Below are positions 1-6,411 of a stretch of 9,251 nt of DNA, piece by piece (within the stretch, counting starts at the first letter, position 1; every line of letters starts with the position of its first letter). The position numbers were made by a program, and so were the translations under genes. The stretch is taken from the NCBI GenBank assembly GCA_002314465.1, contig DCGA01000159.1:6417-15667 (forward strand), given 5' to 3'. The notes below the pieces were generated by a model. That model saw nothing but the letters and a program-made list of their open reading frames with translations. It had not been told where the DNA came from and did not search any database. The DNA is from a bacterium UBA1790. GTDB lineage: Bacteria > Bacteroidota > Bacteroidia > Bacteroidales > Muribaculaceae.

Positions 1-506
1 ACAAGTGCGCCAAGGTCATGGGACTTCCTTATCCCGGCGGACCCATTATCGACCGATTGGCAGCCGAGGGCAATGCCGATCGTTTCAAGTTTGCCAAACC
101 TCGTCTCGAGGGCTACAACTATAGTTTCAGCGGTCTCAAGACTTCGTTCCTCTATACGTTGCGCGATGAACTGAAACTCAACCCCAACTTCATTGAGGAA
201 AACAAGGCCGACCTTGCTGCTTCTCTGCAGAAGACCATTATCGACATCCTCATGAACAAGTTCACTAAGGCGATTAAGGACACTGGCATCAAGACCATCG
301 CGATAGGTGGTGGCGTATCGGCCAACAGTGGCGTTCGTGCCGCCGTTGAAGACTACGCACGCCGTCACCGCCTCACTGCTTTCATCCCCAAGCGCACTTT
401 TACCACCGACAACGCTGCCATGATTGCCGTTGCCGGCCACTACCGCTTCCTCGACAAGCAGTTCTGCGATGTAACCGCGCCTCCCTTTGCCCGCATCACC
501 ATCTGA
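1..506 (+). CDS. tsaD: tRNA N6-threonylcarbamoyladenosine synthase TsaD, C-terminal half (5' truncated by window)
   Basis: TsaD transfers the threonylcarbamoyl group from TC-AMP to A37 of ANN-decoding tRNAs, working in the cytoplasm with TsaB and TsaE. The frame is already open at base 3, where the codons read KCAKVMGLPYPGGP, which matches the middle of TsaD. The ATG at 18 is therefore internal and the real start lies before the window. About 167 residues are visible of a protein usually about 340 long. Family signatures seen are GLPYPGG near the left edge, YSFSGLKT, GGGVSANSGVR (nucleotide-binding ASKHA fold) and TDNAAMIA near the C-terminus. The metal-binding HxxxH in the N-terminal half is off the window. 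The stop is TGA at 504-506, and cinA begins 14 nt later, so the two are probably co-transcribed. The visible part looks intact. Confidence 0.95.
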   Translation, partial: KCAKVMGLPYPGGPIIDRLAAEGNADRFKFAKPRLEGYNYSFSGLKTSFLYTLRDELKLNPNFIEENKADLAASLQKTIIDILMNKFTKAIKDTGIKTIAIGGGVSANSGVRAAVEDYARRHRLTAFIPKRTFTTDNAAMIAVAGHYRFLDKQFCDVTAPPFARITI

Positions 507-520
507 TTAACTCTATAGCA

Positions 521-1765
521 ATGAAATACAGTGTAATATGTATAGGCGATGAGTTGCTCATTGGGCAGGTCACCGACACTAATTCGGGCTGGATTGCCCG
601 CGCATTGGCTCCCTTTGGATGGGAGGCTCGTTTTGTCAAGGTTATTGCCGACGATGCCGATGAAATACGTGACGCTATCGACTACGCTCTGTCACAGACC
701 GATGTCGTGCTCATGACTGGAGGTCTTGGTCCTACCAAGGACGATATCACAAAGCCTGTACTGTGCGATTATTTCGATGGCGAACTTGTTTATGACGAGG
801 CTACTGCAGCCAATGTGCTTGAAGTGGTGAATCGTCGTGGAATAAAACTCAACGAATACACCCGTCTGCAGGCTATGGTGCCGTCTACCTGCCGTGTTAT
901 CCAGAATCAGGTGGGCACAGCACCCATCATGTGGTTTGAACGCGATGGCAAAGTCCTTGTTTCTATGCCTGGTGTTCCCCACGAGACTTGCACTATGATG
1001 GAGCGTGAGGTTATCCCTCAGTTGCTCAGCCATTTTAACGACGGCATGCACATTGAGCATCGCACTCTGGTTATCTCAGGTATTATCGAGAGCGCTCTTG
1101 CGATGAGACTCAATGACTTTGAAGCAGGGTTACCTCCTTACATTCACCTTGCATATCTCCCCAACGAGGGCATCATACGTTTGCGTCTTTCAGGTCAGCA
1201 TAAGGATGGCGAGTTGCTCAAGGGCGAAATTGAAGCCGCTGTTGAGTCCCTTCACCAGTGCCTTGGCAATCTCATTATGTGCGACGGAGACCTCAGTTTT
1301 GCCGCAATCGTGGGCAATGCTCTGCGCAGCCGTGGCCTTACCATGGCGAGCGCCGAGAGTTGTACCGGCGGCAACATTGCTCACGAAATTACACGTATCG
1401 CAGGAAGCAGCGAGTACTTTACCGGTTCGGTAACCTGTTATGATACAAAGGTTAAGATTAACCAACTTAAAGTTCCGCAAGAGGTTGTCGACAAGTACAC
1501 TGTAGTGAGCCAACCCGTAGTTGAACAGATGGTTCAAGGCGTGTGCGACCTCCTTGGTTGTGATTGCTCGGTTGCTACATCGGGCGTTGCTGGCCCCGGC
1601 GGTGGCACCGAGGAAACTCCTGTTGGCACCGTATGGATGGCGGCTAAGGTAAAGGATAAGATTGTTAGCCAGGTTAAGCGTTTCCCCGGTGACCGCGACC
1701 GTGTTATCAACCGCGCAACTACCGAGGCACTTCTCCTCCTCCTCAATCTCATCAACGAAGATTAA
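521..1765 (+). CDS. cinA: CinA family protein (MoaB-like domain plus PncC-type nicotinamide-nucleotide amidase domain)
   Basis: This 414-residue protein has the usual CinA length and two-domain order. Residues 1 to about 170 form the MoaB/molybdopterin-binding-like domain: GDELLIGQVTDTNS at 9-22, TGGLGPTKDDITK at 66-78 and MPGVPHE at 149-155. Residues from about 260 to 414 form the PncC/CinA-C domain: SAESCTGG at 277-284 with the expected nucleophilic Ser, the GSSEYFTGSV block from 295 and SGVAGPGGGTEETPVGTVW at 354-372. In characterised relatives the C-terminal domain deamidates nicotinamide mononucleotide and the N-terminal one has ADP-ribose/CoA pyrophosphatase activity; both are inferred here from family. 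Despite the name (competence/damage-inducible), the role here is probably NAD-cycle salvage and metabolite repair in the cytoplasm. The ATG at 521 lies 14 nt after tsaD with no clear Shine-Dalgarno sequence. A hairpin terminator follows at 1808. Confidence 0.95.
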   Translation: MKYSVICIGDELLIGQVTDTNSGWIARALAPFGWEARFVKVIADDADEIRDAIDYALSQTDVVLMTGGLGPTKDDITKPVLCDYFDGELVYDEATAANVLEVVNRRGIKLNEYTRLQAMVPSTCRVIQNQVGTAPIMWFERDGKVLVSMPGVPHETCTMMEREVIPQLLSHFNDGMHIEHRTLVISGIIESALAMRLNDFEAGLPPYIHLAYLPNEGIIRLRLSGQHKDGELLKGEIEAAVESLHQCLGNLIMCDGDLSFAAIVGNALRSRGLTMASAESCTGGNIAHEITRIAGSSEYFTGSVTCYDTKVKINQLKVPQEVVDKYTVVSQPVVEQMVQGVCDLLGCDCSVATSGVAGPGGGTEETPVGTVWMAAKVKDKIVSQVKRFPGDRDRVINRATTEALLLLLNLINED

Positions 1766-1807
1766 TAAATCGGCAAGTATAGTATTAATAACACATTTAC
1801 TTACCTG

Positions 1808-1850
1808 AACACAAATACCGTGACGAGATATCGTCGCGGTATTTGTGTTT
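1808..1850 (+). terminator. intrinsic terminator after cinA
   Basis: A long hairpin begins 42 nt after the cinA stop. The 13-base arm AACACAAATACCG at 1808-1820 pairs perfectly with 1837-1849. A T·G wobble and a further 5 bp (GACGA/TCGTC) lie inside, around a GATA loop at 1827-1830. The 3' side is T-rich (TTTGTGTTTCTAT), though not a long uninterrupted T-run. Its position makes it the end of the tsaD-cinA transcript. Confidence 0.75.
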
Positions 1851-1883
1851 CTATAGGTGTTTCATAACATTCGACGAAACGGC

Positions 1884-1964
1884 GCGCTGAAAGCGCAATG
1901 TCGCTCTTAGCCCAGGGCAGCGCCCTGGGTAAAACGTAGCAACCACACTACGCCCTGTAAGGGC
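1884..1964. repeat. cluster of three short hairpins, REP/RAYT-like palindromic element
   Basis: Three GC-rich hairpins with 3-nt loops sit in about 80 nt of noncoding DNA. HP1 is GCGCT-GAA-AGCGC at 1884-1896. HP2 is CCCAGGGC-AGC-GCCCTGGG at 1911-1929, a perfect 8-bp stem. HP3 is GCCCT-GTA-AGGGC at 1952-1964, followed by AAAAGC. HP1 and HP3 are variants of one another: their arms differ at the third stem position on both sides, so pairing is kept. The layout resembles intergenic palindromes mobilised by REP-associated tyrosine transposases; that relation is inferred from form only, since no transposase is present and no second copy of the whole element lies in the window. Confidence 0.5.
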
Positions 1965-1994
1965 AAAAGCATTATTACTATCACTTGTTTAGGC

Positions 1995-2026
1995 AAAACA
2001 AAAGGACACAATATTGTGTCCTTTTG
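1995..2026 (-). terminator. intrinsic terminator of the glnN-purF operon
   Basis: Bases 1999-2026 are a perfect 28-nt palindrome (14-bp arms, core GGACACAATATTGTGTCC). Read on the minus strand it starts 23 nt after the purF-like stop and is followed by TTTT at 1998-1995. On the plus strand the arm itself ends in CCTTTTG, so it could also stop plus-strand readthrough from cinA. Confidence 0.8.
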
Positions 2027-2048
2027 CCCTTATAATAATTAGGTTGTG

Positions 2049-3929
2049 TTATCTCTTCATCGGGTTGCCTTCATACCAGTTGATAAACGCCTTGTTCACC
2101 ATCATGTTGCCGCCGGGAGTGGGGTAGTTGCCCGAGAAATACCAGTCGCCTGGCGAACTTGGTATGGCTTTGTGCAGATTGTCCACCGTTTGGAATATGA
2201 TTTCCACCTCGGCCTTTATGTCGTCATCGGTCATCATCTTTGCTATCTGCATCGATATTTGTTCGTCGCTAAACGGAGCGTAAATATCGGTCACATAGTT
2301 CTTTACCGATTCTTTGGGCAGCCCTTCTTGGGCTTTGCAACGGTTATATACATCATCGATGATGTTTTGGCGTCCGCTGTTTTTGAGCAATTGTATGGCA
2401 GCCTTAAATGCACAGAATTCGCTCATGCGCGACATGTCTATTCCGTAATAGTCGGGATAGCGAATTTGCGGTGCCGATGATACGATTACAATCTTGCGTG
2501 GATGCAGGCGGTCGAGAATACGTAGAATCGATTGCTTGAGCGTTGTGCCACGCACGATGCTGTCGTCTATCACTACAAGGTTGTCTACTCCATCATGCAC
2601 TTGACCATATGTTACGTCATATACATGGGCTGCAAGGTCATTGCGCTGGTTGCCCTCGGTGATGAAGGTGCGCAGCTTTATGTCCTTGATGGCAATCTTC
2701 TCGGTGCGCAGTCGTTTTGAGAGGATACGCTCCAGCTGGGTGTCATAGTCGGGCGCAGTGTGGTCAAGTGCCTTTATCTGCTTGAGTTTGTCTTGTTGCA
2801 TGTACTGCTCAAGACCCTCTACAAGCCCCATGTAGGCCACCTCGGCGGTATTGGGGATAAACGATACTATGGTGTTATCGAGGTCTCCGTTAACAGCCTT
2901 GATAATCTGTGGCACAATCTTGTGTCCCAGCGCTTTGCGCTCCATGTAGATATCCTTGTCACTACCGCGCGAGAAGTATATGCGCTCAAATGAGCAGTGG
3001 CGGTAGTCGAGTTGGGGGAGTATCTGTTCTACTTTTATCTCATTGTTTTTGTTTACGGTAATAGCCGCACCGGGTGTCAGTTCGTGTATTTCACTCACGG
3101 AAACGTTCATGGCTGTCTGTATTACCGGACGTTCACTTGCAGCAACGAAAATCTCGTCGTCGATGTAGTAGAATGCCGGGCGAATGCCGTGGGGATCGCG
3201 CATGACAAACATGTCGCCGCTTCCGGTGATGCCGCACATGGCATAACCGCCGTCCCAGGTGCTTGACGGACGCTCAAGAATACGCTTGAAGTCAAGGTTG
3301 CTTTCCATTGCCTCGGTGAGTTCTGTGCCTGTAAGGCCTTTCTCTCGGTACTGGCGGTGAAGTCGTTGGTTCTCGTTGTCAAGCGATTCGCCCAGTTGTT
3401 CAAGCAGCACGATGGTGTCGCTCTTTACGCGAGGATGCTGTCCGCGGCTCACAATGTCGCCGAATATCTCGTCAACATTGGTCATGTTGAAGTTGCCGCA
3501 CAAGAGCAGGTTGCGCGATTTCCAGTTGTTGCGCCTCAGGAACGGATGCACAAAACTCAGGCCGCTCTTGCCCGTTGTGCTGTAACGCAGGTGACCCATG
3601 TACAGTTCGCCCACGAAGGGTAGGTCGATGGGTGCCACACCTTGCACAAGTGCCTCGTGGATATTCTTGCGCACTCGGTCAAATATCTCGCTTATAGCGC
3701 CCGAACCTAATGCTCGGTCGCGGAAGATGTATTCCTCGCCGGGCTGGGAATGGGTATATACGCAACCTATACCTGCTCCTTCCTGGCCGCGGTTGTGCTG
3801 CTTCTCCATGAGCAGGTATAACTTGTTGAGGCCATACAGATAGGTGCCGTATTTCTCCTTGTAATAACGAAGCGGCTTGCGAAGTTTTATCATCGCAATG
3901 CCGCATTCATGTTTTATTTGTTCGCTCAT
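2049..3929 (-). CDS. PurF-family amidophosphoribosyltransferase-like protein, long Bacteroidales form
   Basis: This 626-residue protein has an N-terminal class II (Ntn) glutamine amidotransferase domain and a C-terminal phosphoribosyltransferase domain. Cys9 (HECGIA) is the likely nucleophile, exposed after removal of an 8-residue propeptide. RGQEGAG at 47-53, HLRYSTTG at 113-120, SDT at 170-172, DGGYA at 226-230 and RDPHGIRP at 244-251 follow the PurF pattern. The PRPP-binding loop VVIDDSIVRGTT is at 452-463 and YGIDM at 495-499. Canonical PurF makes 5-phosphoribosylamine from PRPP and glutamine, the first step of purine synthesis. This protein is longer (usual 450-520) and departs from PurF at several sites: CG instead of NG at 144-145, Asp493 where many PurFs have an iron-sulfur Cys, and a C-terminal tail after about residue 520. 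It may therefore be a paralogue rather than the housekeeping enzyme, so no symbol is given. Its ATG is 3 nt after the glnN stop. Confidence 0.85.
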   Translation of the reverse strand: MSEQIKHECGIAMIKLRKPLRYYKEKYGTYLYGLNKLYLLMEKQHNRGQEGAGIGCVYTHSQPGEEYIFRDRALGSGAISEIFDRVRKNIHEALVQGVAPIDLPFVGELYMGHLRYSTTGKSGLSFVHPFLRRNNWKSRNLLLCGNFNMTNVDEIFGDIVSRGQHPRVKSDTIVLLEQLGESLDNENQRLHRQYREKGLTGTELTEAMESNLDFKRILERPSSTWDGGYAMCGITGSGDMFVMRDPHGIRPAFYYIDDEIFVAASERPVIQTAMNVSVSEIHELTPGAAITVNKNNEIKVEQILPQLDYRHCSFERIYFSRGSDKDIYMERKALGHKIVPQIIKAVNGDLDNTIVSFIPNTAEVAYMGLVEGLEQYMQQDKLKQIKALDHTAPDYDTQLERILSKRLRTEKIAIKDIKLRTFITEGNQRNDLAAHVYDVTYGQVHDGVDNLVVIDDSIVRGTTLKQSILRILDRLHPRKIVIVSSAPQIRYPDYYGIDMSRMSEFCAFKAAIQLLKNSGRQNIIDDVYNRCKAQEGLPKESVKNYVTDIYAPFSDEQISMQIAKMMTDDDIKAEVEIIFQTVDNLHKAIPSSPGDWYFSGNYPTPGGNMMVNKAFINWYEGNPMKR

Positions 3930-3932
3930 CTT

Positions 3933-6122
3933 TTATCTAATGAACAATAATTCGCGATACTTGGGCAGGGGCCACATCTCGTCATCTACCATGAGCTCGA
4001 GTTTGTCGACGTGGTAGCGTATTGTCTCAAGCAGTGGCACTACGTTGTCGTGGTAGGCGATTGCGCGCTCACGCATGTTATCAATGCGGTTGGCAGCCTT
4101 GCGGTATTCTACCATCTCGTTCACCTTGTCCTTGATGAACTGCATGTGCATTGCAATCTTCTCGATCATAGCCATGTCCTGGGCTGCGATTGCCTCTCCC
4201 TTTTCCTTGGGGAAGAGGTTCTTGATCTTGTATACGTTATCAAGCAATACACTCATGTATCGGGTTGCGCAGGGAACTACGTGGTTGAGGGCGAGGTCGC
4301 CGAACACGCGTGCCTCAATCTGTATTTTCTTTGTATAGATTTCCCACTTAACCTCGTTGCGTGCTTCGAGTTCGATGTCATTGAAGATGCCGGTATTCTT
4401 GAACATCTCCACAGCCTTGGGTTCAAGATATGCATCAAAGATTTTGGGAACCGATGTTTCGCAGTCCAGACCGCGCTTTGCAGCCTCTTCCTTCCACTCA
4501 TCGCTATAGCCGTTGCCGTCGAAGTGGATATCCTTTGACTGCTTGAGCATCACCTTTACTTGCTTCAGGATAGCATCGTTCTGCTCCATGCCGCTTTTCA
4601 TGAGTGCATCCACGCCTTTCTTGAATTCGCCCAGTTGCTCGGCGACTGCAGCATTGAGGGCAATCATTGCCGATGCGCAGTTGGCGCTTGAACCCACGGC
4701 GCGGAACTCAAAGCGGTTACCGGTGAAAGCGAAGGGTGATGTACGGTTGCGGTCGGTATTGTCAAGGAGAATCTCGGGAATCTGCGATACCTTGAGGTTC
4801 AGTTCTTCCTTGGCGTTGAAATTGATGTTATCGGCCTTGTCGTCGCTCACGAGGCTGTCAATAACCTTGCTCAGCTGTGAACCCATGAACATTGAGATGA
4901 TAGCAGGGGGTGCCTCGTTGGCGCCAAGGCGGTGAGCGTTGGTTGCCGATGCAATAGATGCCTTGAGAAGACCGTTATAGCGGTATACTGCCGACATCAC
5001 GCACGAAACGAAAGTAATGAACTGCAGGTTCTCTTCGGCGTTCTTGCCGGGTTTGAAGAGCTGTGTGCCGGTGTCGGTGCCGAGGCTCCAGTTGTTGTGC
5101 TTACCGCTACCGTTGATGCCTGCAAAGGGCTTCTCGTGCAGCAGTACGCGGAAGTGATGACGGCGTGCTACCTGTGCCATTACGCTCATCAACAGCAGGT
5201 TGTGGTCGTTGGCAAGGTTGGTCTCTTCATATATGGGGGCAAGCTCAAACTGGTTGGGAGCTACCTCATTGTGTCGTGTCTTTACGGGTATACCAAGTTT
5301 GTGGCACTCTATCTCAAGGTCGAGCATAAACTCTTCCACACGCATGGGGATAGCGCCAAAGTAGTGGTCCTCGAGCTGCTGGTTCTTGGCACTCTCGTGG
5401 CCAAGCAGGGTGCGGCCTGTCATCGCAAGGTCGGGGCGAGCGGCATATAATGCCTCGTCAACGAGGAAGTATTCCTGTTCCCATCCGAGGTATGAGAACA
5501 CGTGCTTAACGGCAGGGTCAAACATCTTGGCAACCGCGGTACCAGCCTGGTCTACGCTGTTCAGGGCGCGCAGCAGCGGGGTCTTGTAGTCAAGCGATTC
5601 GCCCGAGTAGGCGATGAAGATTGTGGGGATACACAGGGTGTTGTCGTGGATGAATGCGGGCGAAGAGATATCCCATGCCGAGTAACCGCGTGCCTCAAAG
5701 GTGTTGCGGATACCGCCGTTGGGGAAACTCGATGCGTCGGGTTCCTGTTGCATGAGCAACTTGCCCGAGAATTCTTCCATCACGCCGCCCTTGCCGTCAT
5801 GCTCAATGAATGAGTCGTGCTTCTCGGCTGTACCGTCGGTGAGGGGGTGGAACCAGTGTGTATAGTGTGTCACACCATTGTCAAGTGCCCATTTTTTCAT
5901 GCCGGCTGCTACGTCATTGGCAAGGTCTCGGTTCAGTGGTTCCTTGTTGTCGATGGCCTGGATGAGTGCGTCATAGGTCGACTTGGGAAGATATTCATAC
6001 ATCTTCTTGCGGTTGAATACATACTTTGCAAAGTACTCTGACGGAGCTTCTTTGGGAATCTCCACTTTTACAGGAGTGCGGTTAAACGCAACTTCAACTT
6101 CTTTGAACCTTAAGTGTGACAT
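3933..6122 (-). CDS. glnN: glutamine synthetase type III
   Basis: GlnN condenses ammonia and glutamate to glutamine with ATP in the cytoplasm. At 729 residues it has the GSIII length (types I and II are about 350-470), and GSIII is typical of Bacteroides. An N-terminal GSIII-specific region (about 1-170) precedes the catalytic domain. Visible motifs are GWEQEYFLVD at 213-222 (metal-binding Glu residues), RHNEVAPNQFELAP at 283-296, KPFAGINGSGKHNNWS at 331-346 (ATP/glutamate site), HRLGANEAPPAIIS at 397-410 and DRNRTSPFAFTGNRFEFR at 457-474. A GSIII-specific C-terminal extension runs from about 500. GSIII lacks the adenylylation control of GSI, which fits control at the level of expression. The ATG at 6122-6120 has AAGGA about 7 nt upstream, unusual for this group. 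It is the first gene of an operon with the PurF-like gene and sits behind a structured leader that contains a terminator. Confidence 0.97.
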   Translation of the reverse strand: MSHLRFKEVEVAFNRTPVKVEIPKEAPSEYFAKYVFNRKKMYEYLPKSTYDALIQAIDNKEPLNRDLANDVAAGMKKWALDNGVTHYTHWFHPLTDGTAEKHDSFIEHDGKGGVMEEFSGKLLMQQEPDASSFPNGGIRNTFEARGYSAWDISSPAFIHDNTLCIPTIFIAYSGESLDYKTPLLRALNSVDQAGTAVAKMFDPAVKHVFSYLGWEQEYFLVDEALYAARPDLAMTGRTLLGHESAKNQQLEDHYFGAIPMRVEEFMLDLEIECHKLGIPVKTRHNEVAPNQFELAPIYEETNLANDHNLLLMSVMAQVARRHHFRVLLHEKPFAGINGSGKHNNWSLGTDTGTQLFKPGKNAEENLQFITFVSCVMSAVYRYNGLLKASIASATNAHRLGANEAPPAIISMFMGSQLSKVIDSLVSDDKADNINFNAKEELNLKVSQIPEILLDNTDRNRTSPFAFTGNRFEFRAVGSSANCASAMIALNAAVAEQLGEFKKGVDALMKSGMEQNDAILKQVKVMLKQSKDIHFDGNGYSDEWKEEAAKRGLDCETSVPKIFDAYLEPKAVEMFKNTGIFNDIELEARNEVKWEIYTKKIQIEARVFGDLALNHVVPCATRYMSVLLDNVYKIKNLFPKEKGEAIAAQDMAMIEKIAMHMQFIKDKVNEMVEYRKAANRIDNMRERAIAYHDNVVPLLETIRYHVDKLELMVDDEMWPLPKYRELLFIR

Positions 6123-6172
6123 TTCAATTCCTTTCTTTATTTATAAAATCGTACTACCTAAACTCTTATAAC

Positions 6173-6208
6173 AAAAAACACCCGCTAAACTCGGCGAGTC
6201 AGTGGGTG
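6173..6208 (-). terminator. intrinsic terminator inside the glnN leader
   Basis: On the minus strand CACCCACT (6208-6201) pairs with AGCGGGTG (6186-6179) with one A-C mismatch. It encloses ACTC-GCC-GAGT (6199-6189) and is followed at once by six T (6178-6173). No comparable T-run exists on the plus-strand side, so it acts on minus-strand transcription. It lies about 50 nt before the glnN start and downstream of the only good promoter. Confidence 0.7.
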
Positions 6209-6209
6209 G

Positions 6210-6284
6210 CTATTGGGGTGATGAAGTGGCAGAAACGCTCATAGCGTCTCCCGAGCAGTAGTAACTTTTCATTAGCCTTTTCAT
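6210..6284 (-). CDS. possible 24-codon leader peptide upstream of glnN
   Basis: An ATG at 6284-6282 opens a 24-codon frame beginning MKRLMKSYYCSGD and ending SSPQ, with TAG at 6212-6210, one base before the leader terminator stem begins at 6208. The start codon lies inside the 8-bp long-range stem (6287-6280 with 6225-6218), so folding would hide it. The last sense codon is CAA (Gln), the product of the downstream enzyme. There is no Gln run, only this one codon, and an open frame of this length is not rare by chance. It is offered as a candidate on its position, not on composition. Confidence 0.3.
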   Translation of the reverse strand: MKRLMKSYYCSGDAMSVSATSSPQ

Positions 6285-6310
6285 CACTTAGTCTGCTTTT
6301 AATTAAAGTG

Positions 6311-6341
6311 CAAAATTAGTCCTTTTTTTTCCAAATGCAAA
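6311..6341 (-). promoter_or_regulatory. Bacteroidetes-type promoter for glnN operon
   Basis: Read on the minus strand, TTTG (6341-6338), a 19-nt spacer and TAATTTTG (6318-6311) match the Bacteroides primary sigma consensus (-33 TTTG, -7 TAnnTTTG, spacing 19-21) exactly. It points to the glnN leader. Confidence 0.75.
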
Positions 6342-6356
6342 GTTTTCGGGCGTTTT

Positions 6357-6388
6357 TTTATTTAATCCAACGAATTTTATTAATTTTG
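6357..6388 (+). promoter_or_regulatory. Bacteroidetes-type promoter for the 6412-7501 gene pair
   Basis: TTTA (6357-6360), 20 nt, then TAATTTTG (6381-6388) gives a perfect -7 box and a one-mismatch -33 box. A start near 6395 would leave a short A/T-rich 5' untranslated region of about 17 nt before the ATG at 6412, with no Shine-Dalgarno sequence. Confidence 0.65.
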
Positions 6389-6411
6389 CACTTATTACAC
6401 ATTAAATATAT

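Larger units (their letters stand above)
6173..6304 (-). ncRNA. structured glnN leader RNA with terminator (putative attenuator or riboregulator)
   Basis: The promoter at 6311-6341 should start transcription near 6304, about 180 nt before the glnN ATG. Within the leader, GTGATGAA (6287-6280) pairs perfectly with TTCATCAC (6225-6218). Inside this, GGC (6277-6275) pairs with GCC (6230-6228), and a 9-bp hairpin with an ATG loop (arms 6251-6243 and 6239-6231) stacks further in. The 3' end is an intrinsic terminator. CTCGG at 6255-6251 could instead pair with CCGAG at 6194-6190 in the terminator, offering a competing fold. The RNA could be a cis attenuator for glnN or a free small RNA of about 130 nt. 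It does not match the TPP, cobalamin, glycine, purine or glnA riboswitch patterns that I know. Confidence 0.55.

Noticed and set aside
692..1755. Minus- and plus-strand frames overlapping cinA
   Set aside because: They overlap an intact cinA with both family domains. No start context or protein features support them.
1884..1964. CRISPR array
   Set aside because: The repeats are short inverted hairpins of unequal sequence, with no regular direct repeat-spacer pattern.
2046..3906. Open frames opposite and out of frame with the PurF-like gene (for example 2046-2480 and 3357-3623 on the plus strand)
   Set aside because: They lie wholly inside a well-supported gene and show Cys/Val/His-rich compositions typical of antisense translation, with no motifs or promoters.
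4011..6171. Several plus-strand open frames of 67-175 codons across glnN
   Set aside because: They are antisense to a complete, motif-rich glutamine synthetase. Their length reflects codon bias of the real gene.
6123..6172. Second promoter for glnN downstream of the leader terminator
   Set aside because: TTTG near 6174-6171 is followed 18 nt later by TACGATTT, which does not fit TAnnTTTG, so it is not credible as a promoter.
6173..6304. Known riboswitch (TPP, cobalamin, glycine, purine, glnA) or 4.5S/6S RNA
   Set aside because: None of their conserved sequence boxes are present by eye. Kept as an unassigned structured leader.
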